Positions 32,474 to 44,636 of a stretch of 64,000 nucleotides of DNA are shown here, in pieces; within the stretch, counting starts at the first letter, position 1; each line of letters starts with the position of its first letter. Source of the stretch: Corylus avellana (taxonomy: Eukaryota; Streptophyta; Magnoliopsida; Fagales; Betulaceae); the NCBI RefSeq assembly GCF_901000735.1, contig NC_081549.1, forward strand, positions 5,943,416 through 6,007,415, written 5' to 3'. A program made the translations under genes and the position numbers. Under the pieces are notes generated by a model. The model was not told the origin of the DNA. It did not search any database and saw only the letters and a list, made by a program, of their open reading frames with translations.

Positions 32474-34456
32474 TCATCTCCCGGCGATATCTGTGAACGG
32501 AGTAGATTGGCTTTTAATAAAAGCGGTGTCGGTGTCTTCTTTGAATGATGGAGGCATCGCCGGCCACACAAAAGCAGGTCTCTCTGTGGGCAACAGCGGC
32601 GGAGGCGCCTCCCCTGTAAGTATTTGCAAAACTGTTCTCATGGAGGGTCTTTGGTGTGGATTTGGGTGGCAGCAGGCCAATCCCAAAACAAGCATGCCCA
32701 CCATTTCGTCCTCATCGAATTCCCCTTTCAATCTGGAGTCAACTGCATCAAGGATCCTGTCCTTCCTACGAAGCTCCCACAACCAATACACAATCCCATT
32801 GTTGTAGTCGTTATGCTCACCCGTATTTGCAGGCTTCCTCCCGCAGATAACTTCCAATACAAGAACACCAAACGCATAAATATCTGTTTCAACGGTTGCC
32901 CTGCCAACGAGAAAAGTCTCTGGCGCCATATAACCAGGCGTTCCTGCAATCTCTTTTGTTGAGTGGTGGGTTACGTCGCTTTGTTGAATGGTTCGAGCCA
33001 ATCCGAAATCTCCCAGCCTTGCGCTGAAGTCTGAGTCCAACATGATGTTGCTGGCTTTTATGTCGCGATGAAGCACCCTCTTTTCACACCCATTATGGAG
33101 ATAATCCAGCGCCTGAGCCACCCCATGAATTATGATGTGCCTTTTTTCCCAGCTGAGCGGTTGTTCCTCGGAGCCTAGCTTGTCATCTCCGAATACAAAC
33201 TTATCGAGGCTACCATGCGGCATGTACTCGTACACAATAAGAAGCTCGCGCTTTTCATAGCACCATCCAATCAATTTGACAAGATTTTTGTGTCGGAGGC
33301 TGCCGATTGTTGTGACTTCTGCTATAAATTCTTGCTTGCCTTGACGCGAATCCTTTGAGACTCTCTTCACAGCTACCTCCTTATCTGCCAACAATCCCTT
33401 GTAGACCGTTCCAAAGCCGCCTTTTCCGAGCTTGTTTTTGGGGTTGAAGTTGCCTGTTGCTTTTCTCAGCTCTCTCAGTTTGAACATCCGTGGAGCCATA
33501 GAAGACCCTCGAATCTGGTCTTCCATCCCTTGATATGCATCTTCCGGCCGCTCTCTGTTTTTTCTTTCCCAATACAAGTAAAAAAAAATCCCGCTAATTA
33601 ACACAATTACCACCACCGGAACTGTGATCCACACCCATAACAGATTTACATCTTCACCAATATCTTCACCCTCGAATTCCCATGCTCGTACGCAGTTTAA
33701 TTCGGTGTAATTACTCGTTGAAGCAGAGAACCCAACGAAAACCATCTCTGGAAGATAGTCAGAGAGAACAAGAGGCAGAGAGATCAGTGGCGTGTACTCC
33801 CCTGTTCCATTACTCATCACGAGAACCGCGACAGTAATATTTTTGCCATCATACACAACCCTTACAGATGCATCATTCCCTGAAGAAAGATTGACCCCAT
33901 AGCCACCTAAAGACACCTGTTTGATTGAATTGATGCTATTTACATCCAACCCAACATGGTTATCATCGAGATCATCTGGATAGCTCTTTCTCGTGTCAAA
34001 TTCTACTGCCACCACTCCAGAAGATCCATTTGAAGCCGCGGTTTCAATCCCAAGCCACTGCCCATCGCTGCCGTCTGGAAGAGTGGAATCTGCAGCTAAT
34101 ATGAATGCCATGCCTTCGCCGACTGGAGTATTTGGTGTGGCGGGACTGATATTAAGCAGAAAGGTTGTATTGAAAGTTGCTGTGACGCCTTTGCTCTTGC
34201 TCCACAATCTGAATTGCTTCTTGTAAAATGCGCGTCCGGATTTGTTCTCCAAATAGCTGTCAATTCGAACATTGGGTGTAATTTGGATAGCTTCCACATC
34301 AATGCGTGAATTTTCACTTAGCATGAGAAGATCAGATGCATTTTGATCAGAGAACTTTGGAAAATCAAAACTAAAGCACCCAACTTGAATAGGAATTCCA
34401 CCACCCAAGAGGAGTAGTGCTAGAAAAAGGGACTCAAATGCCCGAGGAGGGCACAT
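32474..34456 (-). CDS. L-type lectin receptor kinase (S.5-like), gene 3 of 3
   Basis: Intronless, 660 codons. The N-terminus MCPPRAFES aligns with MSFSRAFES of genes 1 and 2, so the start is the homologous ATG. Signal peptide 1-27, lectin domain about 28-263 (VEFDT 151-155, NHVGLDVNS 166-174), transmembrane helix about 272-295, kinase with GKGGFGTV 344-351, Lys364, HRD 463-465, Asn470, DFG 483-485 and APE 511-513. No inactivating change. It differs from genes 1 and 2 in a short stretch before the catalytic loop (DDKLGSEEQPLSW against DEKLGLQQPPLSW). The 5' leader has extra sequence of about 30-45 bases between ATG and TATA box compared with its paralogues, with a partial duplication of the CAGAATG stretch. 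Confidence 0.93.
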   Translation of the reverse strand: MCPPRAFESLFLALLLLGGGIPIQVGCFSFDFPKFSDQNASDLLMLSENSRIDVEAIQITPNVRIDSYLENKSGRAFYKKQFRLWSKSKGVTATFNTTFLLNISPATPNTPVGEGMAFILAADSTLPDGSDGQWLGIETAASNGSSGVVAVEFDTRKSYPDDLDDNHVGLDVNSINSIKQVSLGGYGVNLSSGNDASVRVVYDGKNITVAVLVMSNGTGEYTPLISLPLVLSDYLPEMVFVGFSASTSNYTELNCVRAWEFEGEDIGEDVNLLWVWITVPVVVIVLISGIFFYLYWERKNRERPEDAYQGMEDQIRGSSMAPRMFKLRELRKATGNFNPKNKLGKGGFGTVYKGLLADKEVAVKRVSKDSRQGKQEFIAEVTTIGSLRHKNLVKLIGWCYEKRELLIVYEYMPHGSLDKFVFGDDKLGSEEQPLSWEKRHIIIHGVAQALDYLHNGCEKRVLHRDIKASNIMLDSDFSARLGDFGLARTIQQSDVTHHSTKEIAGTPGYMAPETFLVGRATVETDIYAFGVLVLEVICGRKPANTGEHNDYNNGIVYWLWELRRKDRILDAVDSRLKGEFDEDEMVGMLVLGLACCHPNPHQRPSMRTVLQILTGEAPPPLLPTERPAFVWPAMPPSFKEDTDTAFIKSQSTPFTDIAGR

Positions 34457-34588
34457 TCTGCCTTTGGAAAATACAGAATGGCCTTAATGGGGGTTGCAGG
34501 ATTGCAGTATCTGGCAAAGGTAAGAAGAAGGAAAGCTAAGTTTCAGATGCTTGGGAAAGAAGAGAAAGCTATTGCAGATTTTATGGAA

Positions 34589-34598
34589 GGCATATAAT
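34589..34598 (-). promoter_or_regulatory. Probable TATA box of receptor kinase gene 3
   Basis: Plus-strand GGCATATAAT corresponds to the TATA boxes of genes 1 and 2 but lies about 135 bases before the ATG instead of about 83, because of added leader sequence. One base of the TATA core differs (ATATAATT against ATATATT). Confidence 0.45.
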
Positions 34599-34999
34599 TC
34601 TCATTGCAAATACCCAAGAAAAATAAGGGAAATTTCCATGTAGTTTCTTTCTGGTATGCTGTTTTAAAGCTGGTCAAGGGTTGAATATCATGCATGGTCA
34701 GAAGCGACATGCCAATTATTATTTCTAAAAGGTATATTTTAATTTTTCTTTCTTTTGTGGGGATGGGGAATGAGTAAAAGTGTTTGGTGGTTTTTTTGGG
34801 ATTCAATTTTTCTTTGGAGTAAAGATATTTTAAGTAGACTTTTGATCAACTAGGATTGACATGGGAAATCACCAAGAAACTTTCATTGTCACGTCGCTTG
34901 CTATGTCATTTTCTTTTAATAAGTACATTGAACTAACAACAAGAAAGCAAAGAACTAAACAAGCCTAAAAGTTAACAAACACGACCCAAGAATGAGGGC

Positions 35000-35400
35000 C
35001 ATTTTCACTAACAGTAGGAACCGAGGGTGAGAAGGCGTAGCAGTGGAGATGCGGCCAGGAAAAAAAGATTTGACTGTGGCCCAATGTGCCTTAGAATGGG
35101 TGCATAAATTTGTATTTCTATTAACTTTTCTAGCTCTCCAAGAGGAGGAAGCTGGGATAGAGTCCAGAGCCTCATAAATGATGGAAGAGATACGCTAATC
35201 TTAAGAAGAGCTCGGGTATTGGAGAGCCAAAATGACAACCATCGAGTCACCTTGAAAGATAAATTTATTGAGATTGAGGGATGAAGCCAGCGACACTGCA
35301 TAGCGAGTTGCTAAAGCTTCACCAGTGTTTGGCGTTTCGGGGGCAATAATATAAGAAACCATGGCTAGAATAATTACGACAAACAACTACTTGCGCCGAA
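35000..35400 (-). pseudogene. RNase H-like domain fragment (retroelement type)
   Basis: A minus-strand frame at about 35386-35201 reads GEALATRYAVSLASSLNLNK, then FIFQGDSMVVILALQ, the middle of the RVT_3 RNase H-like fold. After a frame change, the tail WATVKSFFSGRIS can be read further down. The start and the end of the domain are not together in one frame. It is unrelated in sequence detail to the fragment at 11090, so it is an independent remnant. Confidence 0.65.
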
Positions 35401-35632
35401 AAAAAAAATCCTGTATAGCGGTGTCAAAATTAATTTTGAACCATCCTGATGGAGAAGAGCCATCATTTAATTTCAATGCATGATAGTAGTATATCGGTCA
35501 ATGAAAAATGTTTTGTTTCTATTTTTTGCTTATTTTTTGTTCGTCTTCATATAAAAAATGAGTAAATTCATCATTAAATCGGTGAAACCACAGATGAGTT
35601 GTACATATTCAATAATAAATTTGCATAAAAAA

Positions 35633-36027
35633 TAGGGCTAATAACTTTTTTGGTACCTGGGTTTTGAGATTTTTTAATTTTCCTCCTAGGTTTTAAAACA
35701 TGACAAAACTAGTACATCAGAATTTAGAAAAGACCGAATCACTACCTATAGTTTGAAAAATTCTATGCCACCCCCTGTTTGACCTTAGGGGGTGGCTTAG
35801 CCACCCCCAAGGCCGATCTGGGGGTGGCTCAAGGGCTATGACCACCCCCTTTTTGGCCCTTGGAGCCACCCCTAAGGTCAAACTGGGGGTGGCATAAAAT
35901 TTTTTAAACTGGAGGTGATGATTTGGTCTTTTCTAAAATTTGTGGTACTAGTTTTGTCATGTTTTAAAACCTAAGAGGAAAATTAAAAAACCACAAAACT
36001 CACATACCAAAAAAGTTATTAACCCTA
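35633..36027. mobile_element. 395-bp full-length palindromic MITE, Mutator-like
   Basis: The two halves are inverted copies from end to end: left TAGGGCTAATAACTTTTTTGG, right end reverse complement TAGGGTTAATAACTTTTTTGG. The centre holds GTTTGACCTTAGGGGGTGGC and its inverse. The element could fold into a hairpin of nearly 200 bp. A-rich flanks prevent a sure target-site duplication. No ORF. Confidence 0.8.
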
Positions 36028-36164
36028 AAAATTAAACAAGAAATAAATGTATATCACCTCTCATCAATGTACTAAAAGAAATTTCTCATTTTTCCGACCC
36101 CTTTTGTTGCCCAAGTCTGCCACCTAATCTGGTTCTAGACTTAAAGGTTGAGAGAGTCCAGAAA

Positions 36165-36640
36165 GAATGAGTCTGGTTCTTCGTTTTCAATAAATGTGAA
36201 ACTTTCCATTCAACTATATCAACGTGGCACTGTAAATGATTTCAAAGACCAGCCAATTAATCATCAATTTTGATTTGGTCATACTTCTCTCCCTCCCTGG
36301 AAAAGCACATGGACAGAAATGACCATCAAATTGTAAAAGGAATACGTGTAAAAATGTATATGGCACGAAGAATAGTTCGTGTTGACAAATTGGATTCCGT
36401 AAATGCCAGGGAAACACAGATGTTATCCAAACAAAAGGGAGAGGGACCATGCTACCCAAGTTAATTATTCTGCTAATTAACCAATATGCTGGTTTTGTGG
36501 TCATTATCCAATGGTAATTGGACTTTTTAGCACTCTAACCATGACTTTTTTGGAAGCTACTGTCGGCTTGAATGCTTCTGAATAACACGATGCAGAATAA
36601 TTCCAAAAGCAGACCAATTTTATTAACTTGCTTTCTTCAC
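36165..36640. repeat. Upstream block of the receptor kinase family (outermost copy)
   Basis: It carries TCTGGTTCTTCGTTTTCAAT, GTGAAACTTTCCATTCAACT, AATTAATCATCAATTTTGATTTGG and CCAATGGTAATTGGACTTTTTAGC in the family order. It lies about 1.7 kb upstream of gene 3, the same relative side as the other copies, and so marks the edge of the amplified region. Confidence 0.7.
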
Positions 36641-37252
36641 CGTATGAACATGAATATACGTATAAATTGTAGTACGTATTCATATTGAATAGTGAATATA
36701 GGGTCAGAATTTATTTTTTTATTTTTTATTTTTTATTTTCCCGGTTTTTGGGCGCGACAGTATAATCAACTGATTCACAATGTTGTAACTAGTCCACTCG
36801 TTTACTTGACTTGTAGTCTTCGCTCTGAGCAGTTCAATCTGCGTAGAACGCTGCGTTTCTTTCATTGCAGAATCGCAGATTCGTTTCTTTTTGTTGGTTT
36901 CAATCTACAATCTCATAAGCATTCTTATTGCTCTGCGGAAAAATCGAATAAAATTTTCATTTCTATTTTTCTTTTTTTTGGACTAGAATTAAAGGATAAA
37001 TCAGATTCATTCCTCACGAGCTTCGATTTCAAATCAGTGTGAAATTAGGGTTTTTATTTTTTATTTTTTCTAGTTTCTAGTGATTTCTCTGAGTATGATC
37101 ATTCGAGCTTCTACGATTTTTTATTAGAGCTTTCCCTTTTTCTTTTTTCCAGTATAATTTGAAATCAGGCGGGGAATTAGAGTTTGTTTTTGTTGTTGTT
37201 GCAAGAAGTTAGGGTTTTCGTCTGAGAATTGGGTTTGGGGGTTCCGATAGAA

Positions 37253-40200
37253 ATGGAGAAGAGCGATTCGTTCAAATTTTATACTCCAACGGACACGGAG
37301 CACCAGAATTCGTGGAACGCGGGTTTCGGAATCGGCGCGAGCGATCGGAGATTGGCGTTTTCGCGCCAAGCTTCTTTCGACCAATCGCGAGAGCCCCACA
37401 CGCCCATTTCGATCAATCTAAACGAACCGGCGAAGCCTCTGCTTTCGCGGAGCATCTCGAGCATTGACATTCCGCCCGGGTCCTTCTATTCTTTAGACGA
37501 AAATGATAAGTTTTCCGGGGAGGGAAATGGATCGGCCGAGAAATTGTCGGTTTTGTTGTTTGCTTCTTCGGTTTTTCGGATCATGAGGTCCGGAAATAGG
37601 TACATGAAGAGGTTGTTCGTGATGATTTCGCTTAACGTGGCGTATTCGACAGCAGAGTTAGCTATCGGCCTGTTTACAGGGCGTGTGGGTAAGCACAGTG
37701 ATCTCCCTTTGCCTGTATTCAATAATTTCTATATGCGACTCTGTTAGCTTGCGAATTATATGTATGGTAACTTCCTTTAAGCTATGATTGTGTATTTTGT
37801 AGTTGTAATTGGTTGCAACTGATTGGTGATAATCCCAGCACTGAAATTGGATTGCAGAGTAAAATACTTCGTATGTGTTTGGGCTGTACGGTAGCTTGAT
37901 TCAAAACTAACTCCACTGCATAGTCTTGTAAGGGTAGCTTATACTGAATAGCGTTAAGTGGTTTAACTCTATCACTGTTTTTCAAAAAAAATTGATGACA
38001 GTCTAATTCTATTGTAAATGTTGCTGGTAAACACCACCCATAGTCTCTTTTGTGGTTATTGCTGTGAGGAAGTGAAGGAAGATTATTTAGTTGCTATTTT
38101 CAGTTATCATGTTGTAATCTTCAAAAATAAAATGGGAAGAATCTGAATGTCTTCTTCATGGAAACAGAGCTGCTTAAGAAACAAACCTGTAGATGTATAT
38201 GGGTTATGGATTAATTCATTGTCTATAAGTGCTCACTTTTTATTCATTTTTGGGAAGTCTGTACAAGATGGGACTATAAATTGAAGCTAGGCTATTTCGA
38301 ATCACCTGGGTTCGAAAGAGAAGTCTCCTGGTTTTAATTTTCATCCTGTCTTTTAGTTTATGACTTAATCCCTAAGTTTTCATTTTATTTTCTATATCAA
38401 CTTCTTTCTGTTTTGATTGCCGGTGTCTTTTCAGGTTTGGTTTCCGACGCCTTTCATTTAACTTTTGGCTGTGGCCTATTGACATTTTCGTTGTTTGCAA
38501 TGGATGCTTCAAGAAAAAGGCCTGATAGAGTTTACACTTATGGGTGAGATTAGTGTCACATCTTTTAAGTGTTCCCTGCCAAGTACTGCTGATTGTAAAT
38601 TGTTGTTTTGATAATACCTCTTCTCTCTTTTTCATCCAAACTTCCCTGAAATATTTATTATCTGGAAATGAATCATATTTTGTTCCTATGATGCTATCTA
38701 GACTAATAATGGATTTGATAGGAATCAGTTTGATTAATTGCAGTTCTTCTCCATATCAGGTACAAGAGGCTAGAAGTTTTGTCTGCTTTCACAAATGCTG
38801 TAAGTATTTGACATGGCCCACTTCATTGCATTTTTAACCATTATTGCCTAAGCAGACCCGTAAAATGTTCTTCACAATGACACCGTGATGCTTTCATTAG
38901 CTTAAAATATTAAGGACACTTCTATTGCAATATCTTTTTCTGTGTTGTGCACGCGAGCAGGTGTGTTGACACTGTTTTGGGCACTGATACTGGTTTATTT
39001 TAGGTTATGTGCTGAAGCCACTATGTTTTAATGCCTCCTATCTATGCTATATTTTTATGCATGTAAAATTTGTCGTTTTTGTTTGACATGTTTACATTGT
39101 TTTGTTAATAATGTAAGTAGGGGTACTTAGGAACCATAGCATCTAGGAAGAGATGGACAGACTAAATCAAAGTTCCCCCGCCCTAACCGAATACCAAAAT
39201 AGACCTCTATGGGGCTAACCAGGCTCAAAAAATCTTTTAAAAGACCCCATGATCTTTGCAGTCACCGATTTTCTTAAAATGGTGTAAAACCATGAAGGAT
39301 AATACACGTAATCCTTATCTAATACATTACATTATGAAATACAGTAGGACATCCCTAGTTGTATCCTGAATGATTTTTGTGTTTCTTTCCCTCCAAATTG
39401 TATAAATCGTAGCGGCAAGTATAAGTACGCATATTTTGTTCATGATGGACTTACTTTTAAGTTTTGAATCATCCAATCAATTGTCTCCTTCCACCGTTTA
39501 TGAATTCATGAGAGATTATACTTATAATATAGCAGATACTAAATGTGCTTAGAGAAGGGGCAGGAGGAGAAAAAATGGTCTAGATCTTCTACCCCTTGCC
39601 CACAAAGGTTATACCTAACGTTCTAGGCTATGTAATAGACATGCAGTTTGGCTTGAGTATTGAACCTGTCTGGACCGCTAACCTAAGAATTATTGCATAG
39701 CGGAGTGGAAAATAGCTTTTTTATGCCATATGATTTTGTGCTACTCCACCTCTGGGTCTGGAGATTGAATGCTCTGTCATGCACCTCTTACAGAAAATTT
39801 GCCAGGTTGATCCCATTCCCATTGCACTTGATCATCTCTCATGGGTAGGGCTTAATTCCTTAGGAGTAGCATTCTTAGTTTCCTTCCACTCCAAGGACTG
39901 AGCAGTGGGCCACCTCTACTCAACTCCATTAGTGATTAGGTTGCATTTTTTTCTCAATGTAAAATATGTTTTGAGGGAAAATGTTTTCAATCAAAAATAT
40001 TTTTGGGGAAAATAACTAATTTTTCATTATTTAATCGAGACCTTGAAGGGGAGGGAGAGTTGTTGAGGGACTGTAATGAAAGGAGGGACAAGGGTAGTTG
40101 CAAGGGGTGGGGAGGGGTTGTGACTGGGCAAGGGGGATGGCAGGTGTCAAGTGGAGGAGGGTAGTGCCAATGGGAAGGAGTGGCTAGGTTCCTTTGTAGG

Positions 40201-43200
40201 GTTGGGGTTGTGACTGGTCAAGGGTTGGGTGCGCAAGAGGTAGAAGAGGGTAGCATGGAGGGGATGGTGGCAATTGAGAGAAGGGGGTGGCACAGAGGGG
40301 AGGGTGGAAATTGAGTTTCTCTGGGAGGGTGGGTGGTGCTGCTGCCATTTAGGAAGAGGGGCGAGAGTGGTGACAAGTTCCATAAAATGGTTTACACCTC
40401 TTGAGATGCATAAACGATTCCTCCTTCAGAGCCAATTTTGCTTTTGACTCGGAAACCATTTTTCATTGACCACTGACCAGTTTTTTTTGCCTACACCAAA
40501 TACCAGTAAATGAAGAGGAGGTCTTCTGAACAATGTTTTTAACCAAAGCAAAGCAACCATAGTTCTGCCAGCCATGTGTGAACCCAACTTGAGCATGCTG
40601 ACTGGTTATTGTTAGTGCATATGTGCTGGAGATGTTTCATTATAGGCGCCTTATTCCATTGTTTCAGGCTCGTAGCACCCAGGTTCCCTTCTTAGGAAGA
40701 CACATGTTCCCAAGCAACTTTAGTACCTTTGGTGCTCAAGTCACTGCCCTCCTGCAAGAATGATCTAAGGTTTGTTCAATGTGCTTGATCACTATCTTAG
40801 GAAGGATAAATAAGGAAGCTCAATAAACTTGGACGGTGAAGAGTGGTCTTCACTAGTTCTAATTTCCCAGCATAGTAAAGGGTTCTACACATCCAACTTT
40901 TAGGCTTAATGATTTTATCCACTAGAGTTCTACATCTAAACCTTTGAGTCAGGAAGAGATCAATGGCACTCTTAACATTTCTAACTGGGAGAGTATGAGC
41001 ACTGTAAGCTAGGGTTCTCAGTATTTATTCTCCTGCATTTACTGGCAGACTGCACACGAGGACATGAGAAAGTTGTGATAGTTCCTGGAATAGATTAAGG
41101 CACTGAGTGACTGGGGAGATAGAGTTGACTTCAGCCTACAGAAGATGAAGAGGTCATCTGGAAAATATAAGTGATATTTTCTCCTTCTCGAATCTCCAGT
41201 GAAACTTAAACTTTCTTTCAACCACCATGCCATTCATAAACCCCGAGAAAACTTCCATTGCTAGCCCAAAAGGTAGGGCGACATAGAGTTCCCTTGCCTT
41301 GATGCTATGCCCCCAAAAGCAAACCATTTAGCTTCCTACTGATACTGATAGAGAACCTGGTAGATGTGCACTCCTTTATCCACCTAACCACATTTTTTGT
41401 GGAAACCAACAGTTTCTCAATGTGCTACTAGGAAATGCCATTTAACTCTATCATAAGCCTTTATCAAGTCAGCCTTGAGAGCACTGTTGGTTGCTCATTG
41501 GTCTCTATGGTAATTCTTCAATAACTGTTCAGATTCTTCAATTCCACCTTTAAGTCTCTCTGAATTTGGAAATTAGTTAATAGTTAAATTGCATACCTTT
41601 TTTTTTTCTTTCTTTTTTTTCTTTTTTCTGTTTTAATCTGGGCTAACAAGTGGATTTTTTTTTTCTGTTGCATGTGTAGACAGCTGTTTCTTTTGTTTTT
41701 GTCATTCTCCTTAGCTGTGGAAGCACTTCATGCATTCATCCAAGATGAATCTGAGCACAAGTAAGTTGATCTGCTGATTTTGATGAGCCAGATGGTCTAT
41801 TGTATTTAAGAGTTGGAGGATTCATTCATCTCTGTGTCATATGGTTGCATATCAGCTCCTGTGCTGTATGATTACTAGGTTCTGACTATCTAGTATGTCT
41901 CTTTTTTTTGTCTTAAGTTTTCTGTTGTAAACTCATATATTTCAAGATGATTTAGTTTTGCTGTCTTTTATGGCTCTTTAGTTAAATATATTAATATGAG
42001 GCATGTAAGAGCCCCTTTAGTCTAATTCATGTTCTAGCCTGGATATCCTCGCTTGAAATGTTTGCTTTATAATTTTGTTCAACTGTTATGCAATTGTGTA
42101 AGTATGATGCCTAGCTTGTCTTAGATACAGCTTAATACAAAGCTCTTTTTACGGAAATGATGCGGTAATTCTGTCATTATAGGATTATAAACGATAATGA
42201 GTTATTATTATTTTTATCATCGTCATCATCATTTTTTTTATTATTGTTATTTGCTGTGAACTTACTACCCAATGCTAGCTTACTGCATATTTATCCACCT
42301 TCCTTTCTCCTAATTCTGTGTTTGTGTTCTATTTAGACATGATTTTTTATTTTTTATTAATATATGCTTTTTTTATTTTAAATAATGTATATTCATTCAA
42401 AGCGCTTTTTTTTATTAATATATGCTAACCATCAATGATTATAGGCATTACTTGATTGTTTCTGCGGTGACAAATTTATTGGTGAATCTTATTGGTGTTT
42501 GGTTCTTCCGAAATTATGCTCGCAGAAATCTTGGTAAGTGTTGCGGCAGTTTAAGATTTTAAGTGAGGTAACCTACTTGTTTGTGTGAGCAAGCCATGAA
42601 ATTAAACTTTATAAATGTTACTTTTGGAACCTTTCCTCATAGCCTCAGTATTTGCTTATATTTTCCCCCTCTTGTATTTCATTTTTGGCCAATTGAGAAC
42701 TTATTTATAAAAAAAAAAAAAAAGAAAATTGGCCAATTGAGAAGCACACTGCAATTCCACCCTGATTGTCTAAGGGCACCATATGCTTCCTAGAAGAGTA
42801 CATGGCATGTATTGCTCTGGATGCTTTCATATTCTGTTTCGTGTATTGGTTTTAGTACATTCCTTGATGTTCCTTATTTCAACTCGACATGTAAGACAAC
42901 CAGAGGCACATCTAGGTTGTGGTTTAAGACTGTTACAACTTGTCTAACATGGTTGTTTAAATGAACCAAGCATTACGCTGGGCATACATCAGTGTCTGTG
43001 ATAGGTCCCTGCTTATTTTGTTCAACTATCTATTTGATTCCCATGCATGCTTACTCATTGATACCTGGATAACAACATTATTAATATTTCCGCATATGCT
43101 CCTTTAATTTGATTTAACTTTTAAGAGATATTTCTCAAGCCAATGGGGAAGATATTGAGAGGGGTGAACTGAAAGTTTTATAACGAATTCATGTTGCCTC

Positions 43201-44349
43201 CCTCTTCTTGTAACTCTATGCTTGTGCTGAAAGTGTCTTGTCTGGCATGGTATCTCTAGTACTATAATGATAACTACCATTGTAGGGTTTAAATTATTAA
43301 GTGTTAGGACTGGACGCCATGTCACCAATGTATATAGGAACCTTTGATCCTGAATATTCTTCTTATATCACTTGCTTGCAGTCTACAGAAATGCAGAAGA
43401 TATGAATTACCATTCAGTTTGCCTACACGTTCTTGCAGATTCCATTCGCAGGTAGGATGTGCTCTCTCTCTCACTCTCTGCTGCGTGTGTGCTATACACA
43501 TGTACATGGTTGTATGTGTGCACACGTGTGTGCTCCTTTTCTCTGTTTTTATCAACCTTCTTAAGCTGGTGTACTCCGCTTGTTTCTCAGTGCAGGTTTA
43601 ATACTGGCATCTTGGTTTTTGTCCCTCGGGTAATTGCTACTTAATATTAGGTTTTTGACTGTTTTGGCAATTCCCAGCCCTCCTCTTCCTTGTTTTCAAC
43701 CCTTTTCTTTCCCCTGTAATTTGCGTTTTATACTTTTCAGGGTTCAGAATGCTGAAGTATTGTGTTTGGGGCTAGTTTCAGTTGCAATCTTTATGCTTGT
43801 CATGCCCATGTTTAGAGCGACTGGAGGCATCTTGCTTCAAATGGCACCACCCAGCATTCCAACTTCAGCATTAAGCAAATGTTGGAGACAGGTAATTCTC
43901 TTTCCTTTTAGTTTATAGGAATACACGGCCACAAGAGAAAGAAAAAAGGGTGGAAGATGTTTTTCATTGATGCTGTCTAACCTTTTTGACATTTGACATT
44001 AGATTACTGCCCGCGAAGATGTGTCAGAAATTTCTCAAGCTCGTTTTTGGGAATTGGTCCCTGGTCATGTTGTTGGCTCTGTCTCAATACAGGTGAGTTT
44101 TTGAATGTAATCTATCTTCTTGCAGCAAATTTTTTCCCCATAGTGTAAGATTGTTTACATTCTGGTTGGACATATGGTGGCTTTTTGTCTAAATGCTCGA
44201 GAGATCTGTAATTTAGTGATTTCTTTTGGTGGGTGAAAAACTTACAGGTGAAGAAAGGGATAGATGATAGTGCAATACTCCACTTTGTGCATGGTTTGTG
44301 CCATGATCTGGGCATACAGAACTTGACAGTTGAAACCAATGATGTCTGA
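37253..44349 (+). CDS. MTP5: MTP5-like cation efflux (CDF) transporter
   Basis: Ten exons join in phase to 400 codons: 37253-37688, 38435-38543, 38760-38799, 41684-41760, 42445-42533, 43382-43451, 43591-43629, 43741-43891, 44003-44092 and 44248-44349, all GT-AG. The N-terminus (1-110) is polar and cytosolic. CDF transmembrane segments follow, with LAVEALHAFIQDESEHKHYL at 205-224 and the C-terminal cytosolic domain from about 325. Sequence and length match Arabidopsis MTP5, which with MTP12 forms a Golgi zinc transporter (family knowledge). The TM5 metal motif is intact (His266-x3-Asp270), but TM2 reads DAFHLTFG, with Gly157 where the second metal-binding Asp is normally found. This fits a partner subunit that relies on a heterodimer. 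The ATG at 37253 is chosen over an in-frame ATG eight codons upstream because MEKSDS begins the conserved frame; both are possible. A polyadenylation signal candidate lies at 44637. Confidence 0.92.
39110..41570 (-). mobile_element. L1-type LINE fragment inside MTP5 intron 3
   Basis: Antisense to the host gene, with frameshifts and stops. From high to low coordinates: reverse transcriptase piece ALKADLIKAYDRVKWHFL (about 41490-41437), LAMEVFSGFMNGMV (about 41265-41220), IKPKSWMCRTLYYAGKLELV (about 40925-40865), CLPKKGTW (about 40700), then the zinc-binding tail CGQGVEDLDHFFSSCPFSK (about 39600-39550). The order is that of the RT thumb and C-terminal region. G-rich sequence at about 39945-40550 interrupts it and looks like a later insertion. 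It explains why this intron is 2.9 kb. Confidence 0.8.
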
Positions 44350-44636
44350 GCTTTCTTTTTCTTGTCTTCTCATTTGTGGTTTTATAACATGCTGGTACGT
44401 GACATTAATTTTATAGATTGAGGCCCATGATTTGTTCATGTTGCCATGTCATCGTAGAGGGATAGTAAATGATGACTCTTGGTAGCATAACTGGTTCTTG
44501 TAATTCATTTAATTTCAATTAATTGGAAATAATTAGTCAAGTTTTTCTGAGTTTGTTGTTCTCTTCATCTTGCTTTCATATGCAGGGCTATCTTGTAGGT
44601 CTGATCTTAGATCGTTCAGTAAAGTAACTTTGGGTC

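Noticed and set aside
40147..40383. Pro/His/Ser-rich ORF in MTP5 intron 3
   Set aside because: Produced by a G-rich low-complexity stretch inside a LINE-derived intron.
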